A stretch of DNA of 28,932 bases from Conidiobolus incongruus B7586 (GCA_000697335.1 JNEM01006074.1:1-28932), one strand, 5' to 3'; shown: positions 1 to 9,781, counted from the first letter of the stretch. Notes: generated by a model from the letters alone, not told the origin. Numbers and translations: made by a program.

Positions 1-170
1 ATAAGTTTAAAATTAAAAATACTTATATTTTTACTAATAACTTAATTAATATTTAATAAAATAAACTTAAATTAAATAATTAAAATCTATTATATTTATT
101 AATTATATATATTATTAAATAATGATATTTAGTTATTAATTGGCTAAAATATAAACCTTTAAATTTTACC
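1..170. other. Very AT-rich flank of the transposon
   Basis: Almost only A and T. No coding frame, repeat or structured element can be supported here. Confidence 0.5.
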
Positions 171-209
171 TAGGGTAAATTATAAATTTGTAGGTTTTTA
201 GTGATAAAA
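171..209 (+). repeat. Left terminal inverted repeat of the Tc1/mariner element
   Basis: The repeat runs from the TA target site through TATAAATTTG and GGTTTTTAGTGATAAA. It pairs with 1330-1368 read on the other strand. The runs of A in this copy face runs of G in the partner (AAAAA against GGGG), which is the direction expected if G-to-A transitions have eroded it. Confidence 0.75.
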
Positions 210-1366
210 AAAAATTAAAACTTAATATATCTACCTTTAACTTTTTTAACTTCTTTAAGTTTATAGGATATAAAATCAATTAACTTTTTACACTAAGAAA
301 AGTTAATCTTGTTCTATACTTCTTAAACATATTTCTAAAGTTGATTTAAATTTTTTATTAGGGGGAAAACTTTAATAGCTTTTTTAATTAATCTTAAAGG
401 TGTTTAATTAGATTAAAGTTTAAAAATTAAAGAAGCTATTTTATAACTATTATCTAGTTATTTTTAAGTTATTTGGTAATAGAAGTTATAATATAATAAA
501 AAGCATTATCTTACTAGAAAATAATATCAGATTTATTTAACCTATATTATTTAATAGTTTTTTTCAATTTATTATTTAGAATACTTTAGTACATTTTAAT
601 ATTAATTCCCCTATTAACTTTATAAAGGTATTTTACATCTAAAGATAATATATATCCCTAAACAATAATTAACTTATTATTATACTTTTAAGTAAAATTA
701 ATATAATGGTTATAAAGTAATTCTATATTTTTTCTAAAGCATTTAGCTTTTTTATCAAATCTACTAAAATATATTTTTGTTTCATTAAACTAAATAACTT
801 TATTTTAATTAGTTTTAATTTAATATTAGTGGTGATATTTAAATTCCTATTTAACTTTACAGTAGGATTTCTTTAGTTAAAGGTGTTTTTTCTTAAAGTA
901 TAAGTGGTATCTATGTTAATATAAAGTATATATAATAATATCAATGCTAACTAATATTCTTGTATAGTTTTATAGTCCTTGTTATATTTTTACAATAGTA
1001 CTACACTTACCTATATTAATTAACTTATAGATATACTTCTTATCATATTTATCTATGATTTTAGTATATTTAAGTTTAAGTTTAAATGTTTCTTTATTGC
1101 TATTCTTAATAACTTTAACTATAGTAAACTAACTAACACTAGTAATTTTAACAATATTATAAGTTGATTTACCTTTTTTATAAATTTAATTGATACACAA
1201 GTAGATTTTTTTAGAGAGGGATTTAAGTATAATAATATTATTAAAAAAAATTTAGTATATCTATAAAATATTATATAAAATAATAATAAAAAAAGAAAAA
1301 AGATATAGTTATATATTGTTAAATATATCCCCTTATCTCAAAAACCCATAAATTTATGACTTATCT
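173..1366 (-). mobile_element. Decayed Tc1/mariner DNA transposon with terminal inverted repeats
   Basis: The element is about 1.2 kb and is bounded by TA dinucleotides at 171-172 and 1367-1368, the target site expected for Tc1/mariner. The two ends are inverted repeats of about 38 bp. The left end (173-209) and the reverse complement of the right end (1330-1366) share the blocks CATAAATTT/TATAAATTT and GGTTTTT in the same order and spacing, and differ mostly by G/A and C/T changes. The interior encodes a transposase relic on the minus strand. The element cannot be active. It could be an orphan of a family with live copies elsewhere in the genome. Confidence 0.8.
215..1222 (-). pseudogene. 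Tc1/mariner transposase relic, transition-type (RIP-like) decay
   Basis: One minus-strand frame stays in register for most of the length and reads as a DDE transposase. The N-terminal helix-turn-helix is seen as STYNIVKITSVS-x-FTIVK. It is followed by FNETKIYFSRFDKKAKCF (family: FSDE...RF), V-stop-GYI (family: VWGCIS), YLYKVNRGINIKMY-stop-SIL, stop-stop-DNAFY (family: QQDNAPxH) and LIKHL-stop-D-stop-LKKLL (family: PIEHLWDxLKR). Near the end one frame slip leads to KEVKKVKGRYIKF (family: K...AKGGYTKY). More than 20 in-frame stops fall where Gln or Trp is expected. Of the catalytic acids, the first Asp reads as Asn and the last Glu as Lys, both G-to-A changes; the Asp of DNA is kept. Confidence 0.75.
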
Positions 1367-1368
1367 TA
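1330..1368 (-). repeat. Right terminal inverted repeat of the Tc1/mariner element
   Basis: Read on the minus strand it begins TA-AGATAAGTCATAAATTT and continues GGGTTTTTGAGATAAGGGG. It matches the left end base for base over most of its length. It keeps more G and C than the left end, so it is probably closer to the ancestral terminus. Confidence 0.75.
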
Positions 1369-1369
1369 A

Positions 1370-2640
1370 TTAAATATTAAGGGCTAATATTTTTGCTAAT
1401 AGTTTACTAAATATATCTAAATATATTTATTTATTGTCAAATAATATACCAAATTATATATTATAGTTTTAGGTAATTTGATATTTAGAATTGTTTTAGT
1501 TATTAATGAAAATATATATATTTTTGATTTTATGATTTTTTTATAGGTTAGTATATAATTAAAGTGATTATAATTTTTTTAGTAATTAAAAAATATATTT
1601 ATAAAAGAATAATCTCTGTCAATAATTTATATTAGTTTATAAAATATCAAATTTCAGTTTTTTATAAAAACCTATTCTTTCAATATTAATTACTTATCAA
1701 AAATATAAAATTATTATATTAATAACAAAAAGAAAATTAATTCTATATTTTATGTTAATATCTTTGAATCAGATATTAATAGTTTTATTTGATTATAATT
1801 ATAAAGTTTTTTAATATTGAATTTCTATATTATTAAATTAATATTATAAATAATTTATATAGTTTCATTTTTGATTATTATTTAAAAATAAAAAATAATT
1901 TTTAAATAACAAATGAATAACTAATATAGATAATATAATGTTTGGTTTTAATAATAAAAACTATATTTTGAATTATTGGATATTTTAGGTAATTTTTGAT
2001 AAATTATTTATAATCAGTTTAAAGAAATATAGTTAAAAAGTTATATGACAAATTTAGACCAAATTTGGCCTATAAATATCAGGGATTTTGATTATAACAT
2101 ATTACTGATTTTGATTTTTATATATTAATAAAATATTCTATATTATTCTAATCCTATAATATTTATTATAATTAAAGTTTGAACTTATCCATTTTTAATA
2201 TTTAAATAGTTATTAAATTCCCAACTTAATTTTTTTATAAATTAAATTGATTGAATTTATTATAGTTAGGTATAATACAAATATATTCAAAATAAAATTA
2301 TATCTTTATAATAATATTGTTAGTTTATAGCTATTATTAGAGAAAAATTTAAAAATTTATATTATATTTAATAATATCTGAATATATATTCTCAAAGAAT
2401 AAATAAATCTTTTTCAAATTTGAGATATTAAATAATGTTAATAATATTAATAATTTGATATTAAACTGTTGTACATTTTGTATAAAAATTAAAAATCAAT
2501 TGTTTAAATAATTTATTTTGAAATAATATTAGAAAATTGAATTTAAAATTATATCTTTAATTTGATAAAGACTAGCTATAAAAAATATCAATATATTGAT
2601 TTTTTAAGTTTGATGGAATTGAAAAAATAAAGCAATAACT
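1370..2640. other. AT-rich intergenic stretch, no gene seen
   Basis: Long A/T runs with stops in all frames. A short imperfect inverted repeat (ATACCAAATTAT with GTAATTTGATAT, 1447-1485) is the only structure noticed. It may be further decayed repeat DNA, but no family motif is readable. Confidence 0.4.
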
Positions 2641-2998
2641 CTTGTTTTATAAATTACAAAGAATATAACCAGCCTTCCTGGTAAATTACAATTGTCATAA
2701 TGATCCACAAGTCAGATTCATCTATATTTATGCTCATAAAAGCATAAAAACAGCTTTTGAATACCTGTTAATATTGATTAATAACCAATGGTAATAAAAA
2801 TTAGACATAAATTATTAGTTGCATTATTAACCAAAATGGAAGGTCTAAACTTATAATAAACACATCAAAACAACCTGCAATAAATTATTATAATAAGGGT
2901 AAACAAATTGAACTAATGTTTATTTGATATTCCAATGATAGATTTTGTAAAATAAATAATAAATTTATAAAGGGATAATGGAGATATTTTAAAAATGG

Positions 2999-3360
2999 TA
3001 TAAATAAAATAAAACATTGAAGATTTTAATGAATTATAATGAATTTATAGTAGCGATGGAGAATAATCCTGTCAATTACTCAAGAAACTCCAATTACCAC
3101 AGGATTTGAGAAGTCACATTGGAGATATCACATTCCATGAACTAGTTGATCCTATTACTTTCCACCTGTAAGTCATTCATGTCCACAAAAATCAACAATG
3201 GAACCTAATATAAGATTATCATAAGCAAATTAATAAACACATCCTTTTATCTTCATTTTCAAAAGTATACAATCTCTAAGTTTTCTCATAACACTCACAA
3301 AAAGTACTGAGTCGTGACGAGCGTGAGATACTTACTTTATTCAAAGAACCCGATTCATAA
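2999..3360 (+). pseudogene. Possible cryptic or broken small gene, family unknown
   Basis: This stretch is richer in G+C than its surroundings. A TATAAATA box at 2999 lies 57 bp before an ATG at 3056, the spacing seen at other genes in the window. From 3067 a frame reads protein-like, including LPQDLRSHIGDITFHELVD, up to a strong splice donor GTAAGT at 3168. A second segment from 3312 reads RDEREILTLFKEPDS and then a stop at 3360; the two segments join in phase. Against an intact gene: the ATG is out of frame with the first segment, the implied 144 bp intron is longer than the others here, and its acceptor (GAG) is unusual. It could be a pseudogene, or a gene whose first exon I misplace. I recognise no family. 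Confidence 0.3.
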
Positions 3361-3410
3361 GAAGCCATTCTCAACTAATTTGGTGAACCCCATTAATTTC
3401 CCCTAATTTT

Positions 3411-3440
3411 GTGGTAACCTGGCGATTACCACTGGCGATT
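3411..3440. repeat. Small hairpin with overlapping direct repeat
   Basis: GTGGTAA (3411-3417) and TTACCAC (3426-3432) form a perfect 7 bp inverted repeat around an 8-base loop. CTGGCGATT occurs twice (3419-3427 and 3432-3440). No tRNA or known small RNA fits around it, so its role is unknown. Confidence 0.4.
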
Positions 3441-3699
3441 CCCCGTTTAAGCTCTAAAACCTATTTCTTCCCACGGTTACAACCCGACAATAGCATATAT
3501 GAGATAATGAAAATTTTAATGATCAAGGTAATTTGATTTATTTTGTGTGAGTTTATCTTAAATTTTTCAATTTTTGAATAGATTTTAATTTGCCAAGAGA
3601 AAATTGAAATTTGTAAAACAGTTTGAAAATTACTCTGCCAATTTATAAGATCAATTATTTTTGACAAAAATATTAGAATTAAATTCGTCCAATATTACT

Positions 3700-4170
3700 A
3701 AATAATGCAGAATAAAAAGCTGGTATATTTTTTACAAGTACAGTTAATTTTAAAATTAATAATTAAAAATATTATTATTATGATCAATAACTTTTATAAG
3801 GATAATTGGTTAAAAAATACACAATTAATGAATTAAAATAAAAAATTTAGGATGATATAATATTTATATTTTTAGAAATAGGTTTGCATATTAATTAGGT
3901 TATATAAAATTATATATTAAATTCTATAACACTATATTTTATATCAAAAATTATATATATTAAATATCGAAAAATGCTATTTTTAACAAATTATTAAAGT
4001 ATATACTAATAAATTTGATTTTAGATTAATACATGGCTAAAGGAAGAATGATATTATTGCAAATCAATATAGTAAGGTTTATAGATCGATTTGAATATTG
4101 AGTTTTATTTCTTAATTAAATTTTAGTATTTTAGTAATTAATATCAACTTAACATTGTATTCAAGCTAAA
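3700..4170. other. AT-rich spacer upstream of the first proline-rich gene
   Basis: No coding frame. It holds only the distal promoter region of the gene at 4242. Confidence 0.4.
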
Positions 4171-4178
4171 TAAATAAA

Positions 4179-4222
4179 TATAAAAGGAGCTATTTCTTTT
4201 ATAACGTTTCAATATTAATATT
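4179..4222 (+). promoter_or_regulatory. Core promoter of proline-rich gene 1
   Basis: TATAAAAGG at 4179-4187 is followed by AGCTAT, and 63 bp lie between the TATA box and the ATG. A 12 bp palindrome, AATATTAATATT, sits at 4211-4222. The same order and spacing recur before the twin gene (7462-7503), whereas sequence further upstream does not match. This block is therefore the conserved part of the promoter. Confidence 0.65.
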
Positions 4223-4241
4223 GAACTTGGAATATTGTAAA

Positions 4242-4649
4242 ATGAAATTAATAACTATATTAACTGGTTTGATCTCATCTACATCTCTGTATTCAGCTAC
4301 TCCATCTGAGCCATTATCTCCTCTTATTCCTTCTCCATGTCCTTATGGTCAAGAATGGGTAAAACTACCATATGGAGGAGGTGAATGTAGACCAATTGGA
4401 CCACCAGGTCCAATTGACCCAATCCCAGTTGAACCCATTGGGCCTTTCCCTGGTGGGCCTTTACCTAGACCATTACCTGGACCTATTCCTTATCCACACC
4501 CTTATCCCATTGGTATCCCTGGCCCTCACGCTATACCTCTAGCTTCAGTTCCTGCTGGAACTGCTGGTACTCCTAATATTTATAATCCCAATCAAGTTTC
4601 AACTGGCAAACAAGGTCTTTTGAACAAAATTTTGTTTGGCTTAAAATAA
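4242..4649 (+). CDS. Secreted proline/glycine-rich small protein, twin 1
   Basis: Encodes 135 residues. Residues 1-19 form a signal peptide (MKLITILTGLIS core) with likely cleavage after YSA, so the product should enter the secretory pathway. The mature part has two cysteines (33 and 49) around PYGQEW and GGGEC, which could form one disulfide. Residues 51-100 are a Pro/Gly tract with IGP, PLP and PYP patterns, and the tail is TGKQGLLNKILFG. The reading frame is open to 4221, but that first codon is TTG; the ATG at 4242 matches the start of the twin gene and begins the signal peptide. No known domain is recognised. A cell-wall or effector-like role is inference from secretion, small size and duplication. 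Confidence 0.8.
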   Translation: MKLITILTGLISSTSLYSATPSEPLSPLIPSPCPYGQEWVKLPYGGGECRPIGPPGPIDPIPVEPIGPFPGGPLPRPLPGPIPYPHPYPIGIPGPHAIPLASVPAGTAGTPNIYNPNQVSTGKQGLLNKILFGLK

Positions 4650-7440
4650 ATGACTTTAGATGGTTACTATTTAGGTTAAGCACCATTAAATTTAACAATA
4701 AATTTTTAAAAGTTTATTTTTTATATTTTTTTCTGAAACTGATAATATGCTTGAAAGATCCGATATTAATAAATTTCTCATTTCTTCGATTCTGTGGTAA
4801 TAATATTAATAAAGGTTTCTTTAATATCTTATATTTATTTTTAAATTAATATATTTAATTCAGTTAATAATTAATCAGTGAGCCAGAAAATAAATTATTT
4901 AAAAACAAATTTTATAAATTAATTTTAATATATTTAAGACTAATAAACTTCTGATATAATCTACTCATTTTTAAGAGAATGTTTATTTAATGTTGAAATT
5001 ATTTATAAAGTTGAATATATCATAAAAGAATATATTATAAATATCAAAGTATTATATTCTAAATATCTACATATATCAAAGTAAATATTAATTCAAAAAA
5101 GATAAATAAAATAAATTAATTTAATATAGAATATTAAAAGATTAGTTTAATACGGATATATTAATATATAATTTATCGGATTCAAATAAATTATATTTTT
5201 AATATTAAAGAATATCTGATAGTAAAAATACTATATTTGAACTTGTAATTCAGTAAAGATAGGATTTTTATTTTCCTTTCGAATAATGAAATTAATGTAT
5301 GAATTTATATGACAATTATAATAAATTATATAATAAAAATATCGTTAAATTATTCAAAATTTATGATAGATTTTGTTTAATCACTTGATATAAAAAATTT
5401 CAAATAACATCGATTGAGGAGTTATATAATAATAAATTTTAGTTAAATATAATAAACTGAATTTGAATAATTTAATAATATTTATTAAATATGAGCTTTT
5501 AGTCATATTATATGAATAATCATTGAAAATTTAAATATGATGAAATTTATTTGAGTTTTTAATAGAAATTTTGGGATAATTTGATTTTAAAACTTATTGA
5601 CTACGTTTAGCTTTGGTACTTGATCATTTATAGTAATTTAATTAGTTAAACCAAGTTTGAAAGTGAATCTATATACTTCTCAAAAATTACTTTATAAAGA
5701 GTATCACAATTACGCATATTTCCTCTTATAGAATTAAATTAGAAAATTTTTATTTAATTGTAATGATATTCAAGCAGTCAACTTTTGTTGTATTGTTTAT
5801 AAATCTTCTGGAGTTCATTTTATATATACTAGATTCAACCTAAATCTAAACCAGTTAATAATAGACATCAATTTTTTAATGTCATTTCAAAAAATTCATG
5901 CAGTTTAATTATCTATATATCTTGGTGAATGGTTAATTTTTAATATCATCAATTTTAGGATATTTTTCTTGAAATTGATTTATTGCAATCGTAATGATTT
6001 ATTGCTTTTAATTGGGTTTATATATATATCAATAATCATGATTTCAATTTTATAGCTTTTCAAATATTATTCAATATGATTTAATCAAGAATATACATTA
6101 ATATGGTATTACGATGGTTTTATCAAATAAACAATGTGATATATCAATCAGTTATGAATACGTTATTTAAATTATTTTATCTATTTTCTAGAAATAAAAT
6201 TATATTGAGGTCCAAACATTAAGACAATTATTAGTCAATATTATTCATTCAAATACAATAAAATTTAAAATGTTTTTAAATTATAAATTATATATATAAA
6301 TCAATAGAGGAATTTTAATATATACTTAAACAAAAATATATAATTGAAACATTAATATAGTTATATAATATTTTTGATATCTATTAGATATTAATGTAAT
6401 TATATAATTGAATATATTGAATTTCAAAATTATTGCTTAAATTCAACTATTTAATCGAAATTTAATGATAATATATCTAATAAAATTCTTATAATATAAA
6501 AATCAACTTATATTAAAATCAATATTATTGTTATATAAAATATAAAGATTTAAATATGCTTTATGTCTAAAATCATCATAATTATATATATAGAATATCC
6601 TGATATTATATATATATATATACTGAAATAATAGACTTTATTAAATAATTTTTTAAAACAATTCATTTCCTTTTAAAACTGAGGTGAGATCAAAAGATAT
6701 TTTATAACAAAATTATAGTGATAAATAAAATATATATATATAATAGAATTAAATATTTTAAATTGATTTTAAATGAATAAAATATATACAAGTGACTTCC
6801 TTTAGATCGAAATAATGCAGTATTTTATTTATATGATTTTAAATTATTTTCATTATTCCAAGTAAGGAATCGATTTGATAATGAGATTTTTGAATCGACT
6901 GGAACAAATTATTGATTAGCCAAATTAGACCTTATCAATATTCTATCAGTCCATGTCCAAGTGACCTCACTGTTACTCAGTCATTGCACACTTATCCCTA
7001 TATATATCACATGTTACTCTGAAAAAGAGGAGTAAGTTTTTAAAAATAAATCAAACAATAAACCAAGTTAATTGTCTTTGAAATTACTTGTTTACAAAGA
7101 GTATTCATTAAAATACACATTACATTCCATATTAGAAAAATTTTGAAACTCGTTGAGCTTTATATAGAAACTATAGCTAAATTATGACAAATGGTAAATA
7201 ATTTTGTGTTATACTCTATATTATTATCAATGACAACGCACAATGAAAGCTATATATAATTTATACTACTGTTATTTTTAAATTGTTATTTTTTTAAAAA
7301 CAGTTCCGAATAATTTTTGGCTGAATGTTAAAAATGTTTGAATTGAATCAATTTTTTAAAATTATTAGGCTGATTTGAAAATTAGGTTTTACTAATAAAC
7401 CTAAGATTAGCATTCAATCATGATAGTTACTTGACTATTA
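4650..7440. other. AT-rich spacer between the two twin genes
   Basis: No gene supported. Includes a short (TA)n run near 6609. A patch around 6950-7040 is richer in G+C and has a TATATATA box at 6999-7006 and a GTAAGT at 7032, with no ORF behind it. Confidence 0.4.
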
Positions 7441-7461
7441 ATTTTACAGGATATAAGCGAA

Positions 7462-7503
7462 TATAAAAGGTGCTATACTTTAGCGGGTTTTAATATTAAT
7501 ATT
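7462..7503 (+). promoter_or_regulatory. Core promoter of proline-rich gene 2
   Basis: TATAAAAGG (7462-7470) is followed by TGCTAT and then the palindrome AATATTAATATT at 7492-7503. The TATA box is 61 bp from the ATG. It is nearly superimposable on the promoter of twin 1, which suggests shared regulation. Confidence 0.65.
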
Positions 7504-7522
7504 TAATTGAGAATATTAAGAA

Positions 7523-7930
7523 ATGAAATTAATAACTATATTAACTGGTTTGATCTCATCTGCATCTCTGTATTCAGCTACTCCATCTGAGCCATTATCT
7601 CCTCCTATTCCTTCTCCATGTCCTTATGGTCAAGAATGGGTAGAATTCCCATATGGAGGAGGTGAATGTAGACCAATTGGACCACCAGGTCCAATTGATC
7701 CAATCCCAGTTGAACCCATTGGGCCTTTCCCTGGTGGGCCTTTACCTAGACCATTACCTGGACCTATTCCTTATCCACACCCTTATCCCATTGGTATCCC
7801 TGGCCCTCACGCTATACCTCTAGCTTCAGTTCCTGCTGGAACTGCTGGTACTCCTAATATTTATAATCCCAATCAAGTTTCACATGGTAAACAAGGTCTT
7901 TTGAACAAATTGCTGTTTGGTGTATTCTAA
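7523..7930 (+). CDS. Secreted proline/glycine-rich small protein, twin 2
   Basis: Encodes 135 residues, collinear with the product of 4242-4649. Differences lie near the ends: Thr/Ala in the signal peptide, Leu/Pro at 29, Lys-Leu/Glu-Phe at 41-42, and a changed tail (SHGKQGLLNKLLFGVF). Between about codons 60 and 119 the two genes are identical even at silent sites. The flanks beyond the core promoter and the 3' side are unrelated. The signal peptide, both cysteines and the Pro/Gly tract are kept. This fits a recent duplication or gene conversion, with change concentrated at the termini. Function is unknown; secretion is predicted. Confidence 0.8.
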   Translation: MKLITILTGLISSASLYSATPSEPLSPPIPSPCPYGQEWVEFPYGGGECRPIGPPGPIDPIPVEPIGPFPGGPLPRPLPGPIPYPHPYPIGIPGPHAIPLASVPAGTAGTPNIYNPNQVSHGKQGLLNKLLFGVF

Positions 7931-8599
7931 ATTTGATCGATTCAAATATACTTTTCCAACCATATTATTACATACCAAATTGATAAATTTGCATTTTAAT
8001 CCAATTTGAATCAATCCGGTATTGATAGTTTTTTTACCAAGAAATTTTAATAAAAATTCCTTAGTTATAAAATAGATAAATTTCAAATTGGTTTATTATT
8101 ATGGGTATATCAAGTGTAATATAAAAAATAGTTATTTTTTATTTTTTATTATTTAATAAAATTGTTCAATTGCAATTCTGATAAATTTATTTTAATATTT
8201 TTCAATTTTAAAAATTTATATAAGGTAAACCTTTTAAAACTTTGCCACTTTTACTATGGATTCTATCCTTTATCTAGCCTTTAACATAAATTTGCTTGTA
8301 AAATCATTAGTACTGAATCATGCACCAAACTTTGGAATTCAAAAAAAGTAAAATTATGATATATTTATTCAAATTAGATATGATGAATTAATTTAGGATT
8401 TTAATATATATAGGTATGACTATATCAAAATGAAAAGCAGTATAAGGTCGTCATATTTATTGATAATTTGAATTCATTTAAATTGATAGAAAATTTATTG
8501 ATCTATTAACTAGTTTTGAGAATATGGCACCTGTTGTGTTTTATAATATGTTTTGTAAATAAAGCTGGTTGCTAGAAAAATACTCGTAATACAATTTAG
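7931..8599. other. AT-rich spacer, no gene seen
   Basis: No coding frame stands out. A patch at 8225-8340 is less AT-rich but reads as no recognisable protein on either strand. Confidence 0.4.
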
Positions 8600-8721
8600 T
8601 AAATTATTTATAAGCTTATTTAAATGGTTGATTCAGTGAATGTTATAATCTATCAAATAGTATTGCCCTAACCATCCAATCGAAATCTACGCTTAATTTT
8701 GGAATGCAACACTATAAATTA
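8600..8721 (+). repeat. Direct repeat copy A, 3' side of the Asp/His-rich gene
   Basis: Matches 10420-10530 in the same orientation. An exact 20-base core (8635-8654, GTTATAATCTATC within it) is followed by the shared blocks CCATCCAATCGA / CTATCCAATCGA, then TAATTTT-GGAATGCAACA / TAATTTT-GAAATGCAACA. Overall roughly three-quarters of positions agree by eye. Confidence 0.65.
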
Positions 8722-9022
8722 CGTTATTTTAAAATTTATTATTGCATTAGTAAAAAAAATACAAATTAATATATAAATTTGAAAGAATTTAATATGGAAC
8801 AAATAAACTGTAATTCATGGTAAAATGAATTTTTATTACTATTAGCATGATAGTGAAAAATTATAAAATTAAATGTTTAGACTGATTTATTTTAGAGCTA
8901 TTATGATTTTAAAAATATTTATTAAATTCTTGTAAGTTATATACATTATAAAATATTAAAATGATAATTAACGGATTAAAGGATAGATGAGTAAGTTCAG
9001 CCTTTGGTACTTGGTAAGTGCT

Positions 9023-9781
9023 TTATATCACAGATAGTAGAGGACCTGTTTCTCCTGATAAGACTGTACGTGGATGCTGTTGCGTAGCAGGGTTCGGTAC
9101 TACCAATTGTGTGGAGGGTGTGCCCACGGTTACTACCTGAGGTTGGGCGGCCTGCTGAACCTGAGGCTGAGGGTTTATTGTTGTTTCAAGAATTACTGGA
9201 GGTGAATTAGTTGTTTGCAAGAATGTTGGTACTGATCCTGATTGAGGTAGAGAAACAATTTGGGGAATTGTATTGGTTCCTGAACCAGGTTGTTGGTAAG
9301 GACGACAGGGAAAATCTTCTCCAAAACCTAATGGATCGCAATGATATTGAGAATCATGATGATGGTGATGATGTTTTTTGTGCTTCCTCTCTTTATCCTC
9401 ATCGTCTTCGTCATTGTCATCGTCATCGTCATCAGAAGCTGTTTCGATAATAATTCGAGGTGCGCTATCATCTCTGTCTTTTTCTTTATGGCTATATTCT
9501 ATCTCTTTTGCCTCCTCTTTAGGAACTAGAACATATTTCGAATTATCAAAATCTAATACATTTTCATTAATAATCTTTTTATCAGGATGTTCATAAACAT
9601 CTATAATTTTTGGGTCTGAAGGAGGAACTGGCTGATTGGGAGTATTGGGAGTATTGGGAGTATTGGGAGTATTGGGAGCATTGGGAACATCAGGAGTATT
9701 TGCTTCAATTGGCCTCGAGTATACAAGACCCAGCAAGTTTATACCATAATACAATAAATGAGATTTATTTGCAAATTTCAT
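9023..9781 (-). CDS. Secreted low-complexity protein with PNT repeats and adjoining Asp and His blocks
   Basis: Encodes 252 residues, starting at the only in-frame ATG; the frame runs 18 bases further 5' but begins there with TTG. Residues 1-22 are hydrophobic (LLYYGINLLGLVYS) and look like a signal peptide. Then come Pro-Asn-Thr repeats (34-49), a charged linker, an acidic block of Asp/Glu (117-129), a Lys/Arg stretch, six His (137-142), two cysteines (148 and 159) in HCDPLGFGEDFPCRPYQQPG, and a Gln/Pro/Thr-rich C-terminal half ending SGETGPLLSVI. The cysteine pair followed by RP and the SGxxGxLL tail resemble the proline-rich twins, so a distant relationship is possible. Metal or mineral binding is plausible from the Asp/His blocks but is inference. 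No known domain is recognised. Confidence 0.7.
   Translation of the reverse strand: MKFANKSHLLYYGINLLGLVYSRPIEANTPDVPNAPNTPNTPNTPNTPNQPVPPSDPKIIDVYEHPDKKIINENVLDFDNSKYVLVPKEEAKEIEYSHKEKDRDDSAPRIIIETASDDDDDDNDEDDEDKERKHKKHHHHHHDSQYHCDPLGFGEDFPCRPYQQPGSGTNTIPQIVSLPQSGSVPTFLQTTNSPPVILETTINPQPQVQQAAQPQVVTVGTPSTQLVVPNPATQQHPRTVLSGETGPLLSVI
9635..9688 (-). repeat. In-frame 9 bp minisatellite coding Pro-Asn-Thr
   Basis: About five tandem copies of a 9-base unit (GGAGTATTG on the plus strand) encode alternating NTP triplets. The unit preserves the frame, so copy-number change would lengthen or shorten the mature N-terminus without breaking the gene. Confidence 0.7.

Noticed and set aside
3336-3368. 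Minus-strand exon ATG...GTAAGT (MASYESGSLNK)
   Set aside because: No acceptor leads into a convincing second exon, and the plus-strand reading of the same island is more protein-like.
3461-3667. Minus-strand 68-codon frame
   Set aside because: Ile/Lys/Asn-rich, no promoter or recognisable pattern; expected by chance in AT-rich DNA.
4221-4241. Longer N-terminus for the first proline-rich gene
   Set aside because: The upstream codon is TTG, not ATG, and the twin gene starts at the position matching 4242, where the signal peptide begins.
7880-8086. Minus-strand frame overlapping the 3' end of the second twin gene
   Set aside because: Partly antisense to the real gene and A/T-driven beyond it.
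9211-9596. Plus-strand frames rich in Ser, Ile/Val and Met
   Set aside because: They are the antisense of the Asp/His blocks of the minus-strand gene; the repeats alone keep them open.
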